Below the pieces are notes generated by a model. That model was not told the DNA's origin. It did not search any database and was given only the letters and a program-made list of their open reading frames with translations. Shown in pieces: positions 9,018-17,061 of a stretch of 64,000 bases of DNA. Every line of letters starts with the position of its first letter. Positions within the stretch are counted from its first letter, which is position 1. Both the position numbers and the translations under genes were made by a program. Source of the DNA: Ruegeria_C sp041537905 (GTDB lineage Bacteria > Pseudomonadota > Alphaproteobacteria > Rhodobacterales > Rhodobacteraceae); assembly GCF_041537905.1 (NCBI RefSeq), contig NZ_JBGRUO010000014.1:62001-126000 (forward strand), given 5' to 3'.

Positions 9018-9821
9018 TCATCCCAAAGGCTGGCAATAGCCGTACCACGCCGGACCCGTAGGCGTGTTTTTGGGTCGCGTATTATGTATGTACATCTGGT
9101 TCCCGAAATCAAAATGCCAGTATTCTGCCGGGTAATTCACAAAACCGGCATCGGTCATCGCCCAGTAAAGCAAGCGGCGGTTCGCCAAAGCAGGATTGTC
9201 GGGGGCTGCCCGGCCCGCCAACAAGTCTCGTTCAAGATGATCGGTATGGGCCACAACACTCAGATCGTCAAAAGCCGCCCCCATATCCAGCAAGTCGCCG
9301 GTATCGCGCGACCGCAGTACGACATCGATAGAGGCGCCCGTGGAATGGGTCGGCCAAGTCGTCGGGTCGACTGGATCGAAACGGCGCGGGTCCGAGCTGT
9401 ATTGGCTGGTCAACGCTTCCAACTCGGATGTGGAAAGCCTCGGATGGTCTGTTGCAACCTTTTCCAACGCCCAGTTCCACAAACCCCGTTGCGTGGAGAC
9501 AGGGCGGTACGCGTCATAAACCACAAGTTCACAGCCAGATTTTGCAAGAGCTTCATTTGCCTCTTGCAGCATCGGCACGAGGCTTTCCCTGCACAACATG
9601 TTCGGCAGGCTACCATCAATCCTTCTTCCATAGGGCGGGTTCGAACCATCTGAGAGGTAATAGTAAGGTACAACCTCTACGCCGTGTGACCCAATATCAA
9701 CCAATGCTTCCATGGCACGGGGGTCTGAACCGTCGAAACCAATATCGTGATAGCCGCGTGCGTCCCGCTGTTCGCGATGAATAGGTATCGGCTTCAATTC
9801 GGTAATGTCCACGCGACCCAC
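9018..9821 (-). CDS. M15D D-alanyl-D-alanine dipeptidase (VanX-like)
   Basis: The protein is 267 residues, the family's usual size or slightly longer. Visible active-site residues are Arg106 in VYDAYRPV, zinc ligands His159 and Asp166 in THSTGASID, catalytic Glu233 and zinc ligand His236 in EYWHFD. The spacing (seven between His and Asp, three between Glu and His) matches VanX. No signal peptide is seen, so it probably acts in the cytoplasm on D-Ala-D-Ala or similar peptidoglycan dipeptides. It is not accompanied by vanHA, so it is unlikely to be a glycopeptide resistance gene. Its base composition is more AT-rich than that of its neighbours, suggesting later acquisition. Confidence 0.9.
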   Translation of the reverse strand: MGRVDITELKPIPIHREQRDARGYHDIGFDGSDPRAMEALVDIGSHGVEVVPYYYLSDGSNPPYGRRIDGSLPNMLCRESLVPMLQEANEALAKSGCELVVYDAYRPVSTQRGLWNWALEKVATDHPRLSTSELEALTSQYSSDPRRFDPVDPTTWPTHSTGASIDVVLRSRDTGDLLDMGAAFDDLSVVAHTDHLERDLLAGRAAPDNPALANRRLLYWAMTDAGFVNYPAEYWHFDFGNQMYIHNTRPKNTPTGPAWYGYCQPLG

Positions 9822-10045
9822 ACTCCTCAGCTAACTTGTGACCAAGTGGGACGGTATGGAAGAGCAACAAATTGAACAAGTAAGGGTTATGCCACCATAC
9901 AAAAGATCGCCCAATCGCGGCCATCATATGAGTGAGGTGCAAGAACACCTTCCTGATCTTGTCGGCACTGTCTAAATGAACTTATCCTCCGGGAATCGTT
10001 TGCTTTCATCCTTTGCATTCCTGCGTCCATTCACAAGAGTTTAGC

Positions 10046-11218
10046 ATGCGCCAACGTGCCATTCCCCTGCAGACTGTCTCGACCGGCCTTGTGGTTGCTA
10101 TTGTCGGGTTTTTCAGTTCGTTTCCGATTGTGCTGCAGGGTCTGAATGCCATAGGCGCCTCCAAGGCCGAGGCGGCCTCGGGGTTGATGGCGGCGGCCAT
10201 CGCGATGGGGCTGGCAGGGATCGTGCTGAGCTTGCGCACAAAGATACCGATCAGCGTCGCATGGTCCACACCCGGCGTGGCATTGCTGGCAGTCTCGACA
10301 ATGCCCGAAGCTGGTTTTGCCGAAGCAGTGGGGGCTTTCTTGTTGGCCGGGCTGCTGACCGTGATCGCCGGGTTCTGGCGGCCATTGAGCCGGTTGATCT
10401 CGGCCATACCCGCGCCTCTGGCACAGGCGATGCTGTCAGCGGTGCTGCTGTCAATCTGTTTGCAACCCTTCAGCGCCATGGGGAAAGCGCCATGGGTCGT
10501 CCTGCCGGTCATCGTCACATGGTTCATCGCAGGCCAGATCAACCGCCTGATCGCAGTGCCCTGCGCCGTGGTGATGGCAGCGCTGATTGTGGTGCTCCAG
10601 CCCGGCTTCGACTTCACGCTATCAGGCACGGTGATCCCCCAGCCGGTCTTCACCCTGCCCGTTTTCTCGATCCCATCCCTGATCGGGATCGGCCTGCCGC
10701 TTTTCATCGTCACGATGGCGACACAGAATATTCCCGGCCTCGCAATCATCCGCAGCTTCGGCTACCAGCCCGCTCCCGCGCCGCTGATCTCTTCAGTCGG
10801 TGGTGCCAGTCTGCTTTCGGCCCCGTTTGGCGCCCCCGCGACCTGTCTGGCGGCCATCACCGCAGCCATGTGCGCCAATGACGAGTCGCACCCCGACCCC
10901 GACAAACGCTATCTCTCGGCGGTGTTCGGAGGGCTGTTTTATTGCCTCTTCGGCCTGTTCGCCGGGATCATCACGGCCTTTGCAGGACTTGCCCCGCCGC
11001 TGCTGCTGGGCGCGCTTGCGGGTGTCGCGCTGCTGCCGGTCTTTGCCGGCTCGGCACTTGCGGCATTCGAAGACGCCTCTTACCGGCAGGCCGCCGCGAT
11101 CACCTTTCTGGTCACCGCATCAGGTGTTACCATCATAGGTCTCAGCGCAGCCGTCTGGGGTCTGCTGCTGGGCGGGGTGGTTCAGATGATCAACACCCGA
11201 ATGGCGCGAAAAACCTAG
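10046..11218 (+). CDS. Benzoate/H+ symporter BenE family transporter
   Basis: This is a 390-residue integral membrane protein with about 12 hydrophobic helices. Family hallmarks include ISVAWSTPGVALL (first discontinuous helix), PLFIVTMATQNIPGLAI and SAPFGAPATCLAAITAAMC. BenE proteins import benzoate with protons, but many members are untested and no aromatic degradation gene is adjacent, so the substrate is open. The ATG at 10046 is preferred to one at 10013 because it starts directly before the first conserved segment. It converges on the small exported protein gene, overlapping by 4 bases. Confidence 0.88.
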   Translation: MRQRAIPLQTVSTGLVVAIVGFFSSFPIVLQGLNAIGASKAEAASGLMAAAIAMGLAGIVLSLRTKIPISVAWSTPGVALLAVSTMPEAGFAEAVGAFLLAGLLTVIAGFWRPLSRLISAIPAPLAQAMLSAVLLSICLQPFSAMGKAPWVVLPVIVTWFIAGQINRLIAVPCAVVMAALIVVLQPGFDFTLSGTVIPQPVFTLPVFSIPSLIGIGLPLFIVTMATQNIPGLAIIRSFGYQPAPAPLISSVGGASLLSAPFGAPATCLAAITAAMCANDESHPDPDKRYLSAVFGGLFYCLFGLFAGIITAFAGLAPPLLLGALAGVALLPVFAGSALAAFEDASYRQAAAITFLVTASGVTIIGLSAAVWGLLLGGVVQMINTRMARKT

Positions 11219-11574
11219 TCTGACCGCAAGCGGAAATCGGCAAAGTCACCCTTGCCCCGATCCGAGGTGAAACGGATCTTGCCACCGCGTACACGCACTT
11301 CCTGGCAATTATAACCCAACTCACTGCCGCCCCAATAAAGATCGCGGCAGAAATAGCCGTTCTGCCAGTTCCAACTGCCTTCGACCGGCCAGCGCAATCC
11401 CTTGCCACTGATGGTTCCTTCGGGCGAAACCTGTAGCTTTACCAGAGGGCGGGTCAGGGTCTTTCCGGCCACAATCTGTTTGAATTGAGCCTCGTTCTGG
11501 ACCTTGGTGAAATCTGCAAGGGCCGGCAGCGCAAGCGCGCAGGTGAGCGTGAAACAGACAAGTCGTAAGAGCAT
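11215..11574 (-). CDS. Small exported Rhodobacterales protein
   Basis: This 119-residue protein has a clear signal peptide (LRLVCFTLTCALALPALA). The mature part contains GSWNWQNGYFCRDLYWGG...YNCQEVRV and RFTSDRGKGDFADFRLR, with two cysteines that could form a disulfide. The family is common in marine Rhodobacterales, where it is sometimes labelled dihydrodipicolinate reductase. Nothing in the sequence supports that name: there is no Rossmann fold, and the genuine dapB is at 17.7 kb. The function is unknown; the location is periplasmic. Confidence 0.75.
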   Translation of the reverse strand: MLLRLVCFTLTCALALPALADFTKVQNEAQFKQIVAGKTLTRPLVKLQVSPEGTISGKGLRWPVEGSWNWQNGYFCRDLYWGGSELGYNCQEVRVRGGKIRFTSDRGKGDFADFRLRSD

Positions 11575-11632
11575 GACAACACCGGGGGATGTGACAACGA
11601 TATCTTGTTTACGCACGGGCTGCCTAGCCGGA

Positions 11633-12493
11633 TCACTTTTCCTCCATACATATGGCCTGATGAAACGCATCGATCAGGTGACGCTGCTTGCGGCTGATGG
11701 GCCGATCCTCTGGCCAGGTCAGCCAATATCCCTCGCTGGTGATCAATTCCGGCAGCTCAAGCCGGTGCAGCGCGCCGTTCTGCAGCAGGTCGCGCGCCAG
11801 CGGGAGCGAGCCCAGCACGATGCCCATGCCCTGCCGCGCCGCCGCCAGCGCGTGTTCCATCGAATCGACGCTGAGCCAGCCCCCGGTCAGGGCCTCCCCG
11901 GTCTCTGCCGACCAGTCCGACCAGCCCGGACGTGGGCCGCGCAGCTCGATCAGCGGCGCGTCCCGGGACAGGTCCGGCGCGGCCATCGGGGCCAGCACCT
12001 CGCGCGCGACCAGATGCGCCGCACGCCCGGGCCAGACTCCATTGCCGAAGCGCAGTTGCAGCCAGGTCTTTTCTTCGTCGAAGCCCGACCAGCGATCCAG
12101 CGAGTCGATCACCAGTCGCAATTTCGGATGGGCTGCATGGAACGCGGACAGGCGCGACACCACCAGCGCGCCCAGATGTGAGTTGAGCCCGGCAACGCGC
12201 AGCTCGGTCGGGCTTTTGCCGAACAGGTTCTCGGTATTGCGTTCCAGTGCGCGCAGGCTGTCCTGCACCAGCGGCAGATAGCTTTCGCCCTCCACCGTCA
12301 GCGACACCCCGCGCGCCTCGCGGATGAAGAGTGGCCGGCCAAGCCAGGCCTCCAGATTGGCGATCCGCTGGCTGACCGCCGCTTGAGTCAGCCCGAATTC
12401 ACGCGCGGCGGCGGAAAACCCGCCCAACCGTCCTGCGGCCTCGAAGACCCGCAACCAGTCCAGCGGTGGCAATCCAACTTTGTGCTTACTCAT
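11633..12493 (-). CDS. LysR-type (GcvA-like) transcriptional regulator
   Basis: This 286-residue regulator has an N-terminal winged helix (residues 10-68; LDWLRVFEAAGRLGGFSAAA, then TQAAVSQRIANLE) and a LysR effector-binding domain after residue 95. It is divergent from tmpA, with 102 bases between the starts. LysR regulators normally control the divergent neighbour, so it probably senses a phosphonate or a betaine-related effector and activates tmpAB. A symmetric ATTAA-N5-TTAAT site lies in the shared intergenic region. Confidence 0.9.
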   Translation of the reverse strand: MSKHKVGLPPLDWLRVFEAAGRLGGFSAAAREFGLTQAAVSQRIANLEAWLGRPLFIREARGVSLTVEGESYLPLVQDSLRALERNTENLFGKSPTELRVAGLNSHLGALVVSRLSAFHAAHPKLRLVIDSLDRWSGFDEEKTWLQLRFGNGVWPGRAAHLVAREVLAPMAAPDLSRDAPLIELRGPRPGWSDWSAETGEALTGGWLSVDSMEHALAAARQGMGIVLGSLPLARDLLQNGALHRLELPELITSEGYWLTWPEDRPISRKQRHLIDAFHQAICMEEK

Positions 12494-12523
12494 TAGATCT
12501 TCCAGGCCTCAGATAGAATAAGG

Positions 12524-12538
12524 ATTAATTGTCTTAAT
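12524..12538. promoter_or_regulatory. Candidate LysR operator ATTAA-N5-TTAAT
   Basis: The sequence ATTAATTGTCTTAAT is a perfect 5-bp inverted repeat around a 5-base spacer. It fits the LysR-box pattern T-N11-A and lies between the divergent LysR gene and tmpA, 58 bases before the tmpA start. The assignment is inferred from position and symmetry. Confidence 0.5.
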
Positions 12539-12595
12539 GCCACGTGCCCGATATTCTCTCAAGCGTACCCGCGATGCGATCAGGAGAGACCCGAT

Positions 12596-13732
12596 ATGCT
12601 GCGCACCGCCACTCACTCCGGCCCCATTGTCACCGTTACCGATGATGATGGGGCCGCCACCCGCTTTCACGCCATCTGGCTGCGCGACAACGCGCTTGAT
12701 CCCGAGACCCGCGCGCCGGGCAACGGACAGCGGCTGATCACCATCAGCGATATTCCCGCTGACACCACGATCAGCGCCGCGCGCATTGTGCAGGGCGACC
12801 TTGAGGTCACGTTCCAACCCGAAGGCAAAACCGTGCTCTTTCCCGCTCGTTGGCTGGCTGATCACGCTTATGACCACACCCGGCCCAGCGATCCGGGTCG
12901 TAGCGCGCCGGGCATTACCACCTGGGACGGCGCGCTGGCGCCTCCCGATGCCGACTGGAACGCGGTCCATGCCGATCCGCGCGCAAAACGCGACTGGCTG
13001 GCGGCGGTGGCTGAATACGGCTTTGCCCGGCTGACCCGCGGTCCGGTCGAGCCTGAGGCGCTGCTGCGTGTCGCCGATCTGTTCGGCTATGTGCGAGAGA
13101 CCAATTATGGCCGCTATTTCGAGGTCCGGACCGAGGTCAACCCGAGCAATCTTGCCTATACCGGGCTGGGGCTTCAGGCCCATACCGACAACCCCTATCG
13201 CGATCCGGTGCCGGGATTGCAGATCCTCTATTGCCTGGAAAACTCGGCAGAGGGCGGCGATTCCATCGTGGTGGACGGGTTTCACGCCGCCCAGCGGTTG
13301 CGCGCGGAGAACCCCGAGGGGTTCGCGCTGCTGGCAGGATATCCGGCGCGGTTCGAATATAGCGGCTCGGACGGTGTCTGCCTGCGGTCGCGCCGCCCGA
13401 TGATCGAACTTTCACCGGATGGCGAACTGGTGGCCGTGCGTTTCAACAACCGCTCGTCTGCCCCCTTCGTGGACATCCCTTTTGACCGGATGGAGGCTTA
13501 TTACCAAGCCTACCGGCAATTCGCCGCCATCATCGACGACCCTGCCATGGGCATCGCCTTCAAGCTGGGGCCGGGCGAGAGCTTCATCGTCGACAACACC
13601 CGCGTGTTGCACGCCCGCACCGGCTATTCCGGTGCTGGGTCACGCTGGCTGCAGGGCTGTTACGCTGATCGGGATGGGCTGTTGTCGACCCTGGCCGCGC
13701 TCGACATGGCTCAGCCGGAGGCCGCGGAATGA
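12596..13732 (+). CDS. tmpA: Fe(II)/2-oxoglutarate dioxygenase, TmpA-like
   Basis: TmpA hydroxylates 2-(trimethylammonio)ethylphosphonate at C1. This 378-residue protein has the gamma-butyrobetaine hydroxylase architecture: an N-terminal DUF971-like domain (about 1-95) and a TauD-like jelly roll. The iron ligands are His196 and Asp198 (AHTDNPYRDP) and His339 (NTRVLHARTGY). The N-terminal domain lacks the zinc-binding cysteines of true butyrobetaine hydroxylases (WLRDNALDPETR instead of a WLRDNC-type motif). AGGAGAG lies 7 bases before the ATG. The stop overlaps the PhnZ-like tmpB by ATGA. That pairing is the main reason to call it TmpA and not a carnitine-pathway enzyme. Confidence 0.85.
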   Translation: MLRTATHSGPIVTVTDDDGAATRFHAIWLRDNALDPETRAPGNGQRLITISDIPADTTISAARIVQGDLEVTFQPEGKTVLFPARWLADHAYDHTRPSDPGRSAPGITTWDGALAPPDADWNAVHADPRAKRDWLAAVAEYGFARLTRGPVEPEALLRVADLFGYVRETNYGRYFEVRTEVNPSNLAYTGLGLQAHTDNPYRDPVPGLQILYCLENSAEGGDSIVVDGFHAAQRLRAENPEGFALLAGYPARFEYSGSDGVCLRSRRPMIELSPDGELVAVRFNNRSSAPFVDIPFDRMEAYYQAYRQFAAIIDDPAMGIAFKLGPGESFIVDNTRVLHARTGYSGAGSRWLQGCYADRDGLLSTLAALDMAQPEAAE

Positions 13733-14316
13733 CCGGCCAACCCGATCTGACCCGCGACAATATCGTCGCCTTTCTGGCCGACATTTTCGACCGGCGTGGA
13801 GGCGAGGAGTATCTGGGCGAACCCGTCACCATGGCCGAACACATGCTACAGGGCGCCACCATCGCCGAGCGAAACGGGTTGCCCGAGGACATCATCGTCG
13901 CCACCCTGCTGCACGATATCGGTCACTTCACCTCTGAATTTGGCACGTTCAGCATGGACGACACCGAAGACCGCTTTCATGAGGATGCCGGCGCCGAGGT
14001 GCTGGCCCCGTTCTTTCCCAGCGTGGTCACCGATTGCGTGCTCTACCATGTGGCCGCCAAGCGCTATCTCTGCGCGACCAAACCGGAGTATTTCGAACGG
14101 CTGTCCGACGCCTCGATCCATTCGCTGAACCTGCAAGGTGGTCCGATGAGCGCCGAGGAAGTGGCCGCATTCGAAAAGAACCCCAACCTCGAAAAGATCA
14201 TCCAGGTGCGGTATCTGGACGAGGCAGGCAAGCGCGACGATATGGAAACGCCTGACTTCCACCATTTCGCCCCGATGGTGCAGCGCATCGTCGATCAGCA
14301 TATGGGTGCCAAATGA
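13729..14316 (+). CDS. tmpB: PhnZ-like mixed-valent diiron HD oxygenase, TmpB-like
   Basis: TmpB cleaves the C-P bond of (1-hydroxy-2-(trimethylammonio)ethyl)phosphonate, giving glycine betaine and phosphate. The 195-residue HD-domain protein carries the residues used by PhnZ: His38, His62-Asp63, His66, His84, His107 and Asp164 as metal or substrate ligands, and Lys111. The Tyr28/Glu31 pair in EEYLGE sits where PhnZ has its induced-fit Tyr/Glu. This separates it from ordinary HD phosphohydrolases. It is coupled to tmpA upstream and to the AllA-like gene downstream, each by a 4-base overlap. Confidence 0.87.
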   Translation: MTGQPDLTRDNIVAFLADIFDRRGGEEYLGEPVTMAEHMLQGATIAERNGLPEDIIVATLLHDIGHFTSEFGTFSMDDTEDRFHEDAGAEVLAPFFPSVVTDCVLYHVAAKRYLCATKPEYFERLSDASIHSLNLQGGPMSAEEVAAFEKNPNLEKIIQVRYLDEAGKRDDMETPDFHHFAPMVQRIVDQHMGAK

Positions 14317-14981
14317 GCGCGCCGGAATACATTTTCGAGGCCAGCAGCAAGCCGTCCCTACCTTGGCATGTGGTGCCGCTGATCCGCGCCACCGAGAGCA
14401 GCGTCAAGGGTTATGGCTGTCTCGTCGATGACCCCGACGGGTTCGAGATCGAGATCACCCGCTGGCCGCAACAAGGCTGGCGCCCAATTGACGAGGGTAC
14501 CGGCGACGAGGGCGGTTGGGTCGAGGGTACGTTCAAGGGCGACTGGAAGGGCGACGTTCTCTATGGCGAGAACGAGGCGGTGAACGGCCACTACGTTCTG
14601 GGCTGGTCCACCGACCCGCAGCAGGCCAGCGCCGAGGCCCAGACGGCGCCGCGCGATCAGGTGCTGCTCTGGCACATGAACTACCACCCCGATGGCGGGC
14701 AGTTGTTCTATCCACTCGACCGCAAGCCCTTTGTCATCCCCGCCGCCCTGCCCGGCGACAACCTGGCCCCCGACAAAGTCGTGGCCTTCTGGTGCGACGG
14801 CACGCGCGGGCTCTATATCCATCCCGGCATCTGGCACGAGGGGATTTTTCCGGTCGAAGACAGCCAGCGTTTCCTCGACCGACAGGGGGCCGTGCATGCC
14901 CGCGTCAGCGCCAATATCGGACGGGAATTCGGCGTCTACCTCGCCTGCCCGCTGCGCCAAGACAGGATCAAGACGCTCTGA
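14313..14981 (+). CDS. Ureidoglycolate lyase (AllA)-family protein
   Basis: This 222-residue cupin-like protein resembles AllA-type ureidoglycolate lyases in its C-terminal half (DKVVAFWCDGTRGLYIHPGIWHEGIFPV), where the GLYIHPGIWH stretch corresponds to the cupin active site. Its start overlaps the tmpB stop (ATGA), so it is the third gene of the tmp operon. No other allantoin genes are present. A role in purine degradation is therefore doubtful; it may act on a product or side product of phosphonate breakdown, but this is inference. Confidence 0.75.
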   Translation: MSAPEYIFEASSKPSLPWHVVPLIRATESSVKGYGCLVDDPDGFEIEITRWPQQGWRPIDEGTGDEGGWVEGTFKGDWKGDVLYGENEAVNGHYVLGWSTDPQQASAEAQTAPRDQVLLWHMNYHPDGGQLFYPLDRKPFVIPAALPGDNLAPDKVVAFWCDGTRGLYIHPGIWHEGIFPVEDSQRFLDRQGAVHARVSANIGREFGVYLACPLRQDRIKTL

Positions 14982-15098
14982 CCCCGCGCGGCATGAAGAA
15001 ACCGCAATACAGTCTTCACATCAGATTGAGATAGGAGAGAATTTCGGTCTTATATAGGCTGTGACCAGGCCATTGCGCATTCGGAGGGAGATCAGATC

Positions 15099-15965
15099 AT
15101 GACCATGGACCGACGCGAGGTGATAAAGCTGGGTACAGCCGCAAGTGTTGGCGCGCTCCTGCCTTCGGTGGCACTGGCCACGCCGCAGAACGCGGCCTTC
15201 GAAGCCTCCTATGGCGACGTTCTGGGGCGCCTGCGGAAAGGGCTCAGCGCGCAGGGCTTGCGGGAGGTCGCGCCGCTTTCGATCGTGTCGGGCAATCCGG
15301 CCTATAATGGCGGGCTGCGCCATGATTTCGACCAATCCGCCCTGCCGCAGGGTGGCTTCGTGATCCAGCCGCTGGCCCGTGTCGAAGACGTCGCAGAACG
15401 CACCCGTGCCGATGTGCTGCCGATCTTTCACGAGGTTGGTTGCCATCCGCCCGACAGCCTCGGCAAGGCGGACCAGACCCGTATGATGATCCGCCTGCTG
15501 ACCGAAGAATTCGGGCTCGATCCGGCGCGGCTGGCCTTTGTAAGTGTCCCCACCGCGGAAGAGATGCGCCCGGTGCTGGATGAGATCGGGCTGCCATTCT
15601 CGGAAAAGGTGATCTTGCGCGATGCCGATGAAGCCTTCGCCGCGCGCGATGGGTCGGGCTATTTCTTCCCCAATCCGAGCGGCGAGGATTTCTTTGTCAC
15701 GATGGGGGTCTATTACCGCGTCGGCGATATCGATGAACCCGCCCCGGCCAGCTACCCTGCCTCGGCCAATTGGACCGAGATCGGCGAGATCGTGATCGCG
15801 GGCGAGACCGCCCCGCTGGGCATTTCCATCGGGGCCGAACGGCTTGCGCTGGCCGTCTCGGGTCAATTCCCGACATGGGATGAGCGCCTTGGTCAGCTCT
15901 TCGCACAGGTCGAGCAGGACGCGTCAAGCGACAGCGAACCGGCGGGCCTCGCCGCGTTCCGATAG
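15099..15965 (+). CDS. Tat-exported protein of unknown function
   Basis: This 288-residue protein has a twin-arginine signal (MDRREVIKLGTAASVGALLPSVALA), so it is exported folded. I do not recognise the mature domain. It has a mixed alpha/beta look with a conserved-looking C-terminal motif PLGISIGAERLALAVSGQFPTW and one cysteine in HEVGCHPP. A 9-base gap separates it from a second Tat-exported protein, an agmatine deiminase homologue, so the two are probably co-transcribed and may work together in the periplasm. Confidence 0.75.
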   Translation: MTMDRREVIKLGTAASVGALLPSVALATPQNAAFEASYGDVLGRLRKGLSAQGLREVAPLSIVSGNPAYNGGLRHDFDQSALPQGGFVIQPLARVEDVAERTRADVLPIFHEVGCHPPDSLGKADQTRMMIRLLTEEFGLDPARLAFVSVPTAEEMRPVLDEIGLPFSEKVILRDADEAFAARDGSGYFFPNPSGEDFFVTMGVYYRVGDIDEPAPASYPASANWTEIGEIVIAGETAPLGISIGAERLALAVSGQFPTWDERLGQLFAQVEQDASSDSEPAGLAAFR

Positions 15966-15974
15966 GCGCAGCAG

Positions 15975-17048
15975 ATGCAGCGGCGCGATTTCCTGACAAC
16001 GCAAGCTCAGCTGGGCGCGTTCTGCCTGTTCGGAGGGCCTGCCATGGCGGCATCGGATTTCAGTTTCGCGGTGCCTGCCGAAGAGGCCCCGCATGAGGCG
16101 ACCTTCATGCAATGGCCCGCAAGCAGGCGGGTCCATCACGATCGCGCGTTTCTGGAGGTGCTGCAAACCACCATTGCCGACATCGCCAACGCGATTGCCC
16201 AATTCGAACCGGTCATCATGCTGGCCGATGCCTCTGAGCATGCAGGCGCGCGGGCGCGGCTGACGCGGGACGTCACGCTCTGGGATATCCCGACCGAGGA
16301 TCTGTGGTGCCGCGATTCCGGCCCGCTTTTTGCGACCACATCCGCGGGCAAGCGTGTGGTCAGCCATATCCGGTTCAACGGCTGGGGCAACAGACAGGTC
16401 CATAAGCGTGATGGCCGCATCGCCGCCGAAGTCACGCGGCGTCTGGGCTTCGATCTGATCCCGAGCGGCATTGTCGGAGAAGCAGGCGGGGTCGAACAGG
16501 ACGGGCACGGCCTGTTGATGGCGCATGAAAGCTCCTGGGTGAATGACAACCGCAATCCGGGTATGAGTCGCGACCAGATCGAGGACCGCTTGCTGCGCGC
16601 CTATGGTGCCGAGCGGATGATCTGGTCCGATGGGGTGTGGGGCGAGGATATCACGGACTACCATATCGACAGCCTGGCCCGCTTCACCGGGCCGGGTCGC
16701 GTGTTGATCAACCTGCCAGACGATCCCGATCCCGGTGATCCGTTCCACATGGCCGCGCTGGACACCCATGACCAACTTGTCGCGGAGGGGTTGGAGGTCG
16801 AAGTTATCCCCGAGCCCGGGATCCGCCGGGTCGAAAGCTCCGATTTCGTGGCCTCTTGTGCCAACTACTATGTCTGCAACGGCGCAGTGATCGCTGCGCA
16901 GTTCGGCGACACCGAGGCCGACCAGATCGCGCAGGATGCCTTGCAGCGGCACTATCCCGATCGTGAGGTGCTCTCCCTGAATGTCGATGCACTGGGCGAG
17001 ATCGGTGGCGGCATCCATTGCGCTACGCAGCAGCTACCGGCTGCCTGA
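15975..17048 (+). CDS. Tat-exported agmatine deiminase / PAD-family protein
   Basis: The 357-residue protein begins with a twin-arginine signal (MQRRDFLTTQAQLGAFCLFG) and then a porphyromonas-type peptidyl-arginine deiminase domain. Catalytic landmarks of the guanidine-modifying fold are present: WCRDSGP, EAGGVEQDG, DYHIDSLARF and the nucleophile Cys349 in GGGIHCATQQ. Agmatine deiminases are normally cytoplasmic; a Tat-dependent form suggests hydrolysis of external agmatine, arginine or protein arginines to citrulline-type products and ammonia. The substrate cannot be read from the sequence. Confidence 0.85.
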   Translation: MQRRDFLTTQAQLGAFCLFGGPAMAASDFSFAVPAEEAPHEATFMQWPASRRVHHDRAFLEVLQTTIADIANAIAQFEPVIMLADASEHAGARARLTRDVTLWDIPTEDLWCRDSGPLFATTSAGKRVVSHIRFNGWGNRQVHKRDGRIAAEVTRRLGFDLIPSGIVGEAGGVEQDGHGLLMAHESSWVNDNRNPGMSRDQIEDRLLRAYGAERMIWSDGVWGEDITDYHIDSLARFTGPGRVLINLPDDPDPGDPFHMAALDTHDQLVAEGLEVEVIPEPGIRRVESSDFVASCANYYVCNGAVIAAQFGDTEADQIAQDALQRHYPDREVLSLNVDALGEIGGGIHCATQQLPAA

Positions 17049-17061
17049 TCACGCCAAAGGC

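Noticed and set aside
9018..9821. Vancomycin resistance cluster
   Set aside because: Only the VanX-like gene is present, with no vanH, vanA, vanR or vanS.
11215..11574. Dihydrodipicolinate reductase name often attached to this small exported family
   Set aside because: It has no nucleotide-binding fold or DapB motif; a genuine dapB lies at 17725-18534.
15099..15965. Class II aminoacyl-tRNA synthetase-like motif (GAERLAL) in the unknown Tat protein
   Set aside because: A short match in an exported protein with no other synthetase motifs; treated as chance.
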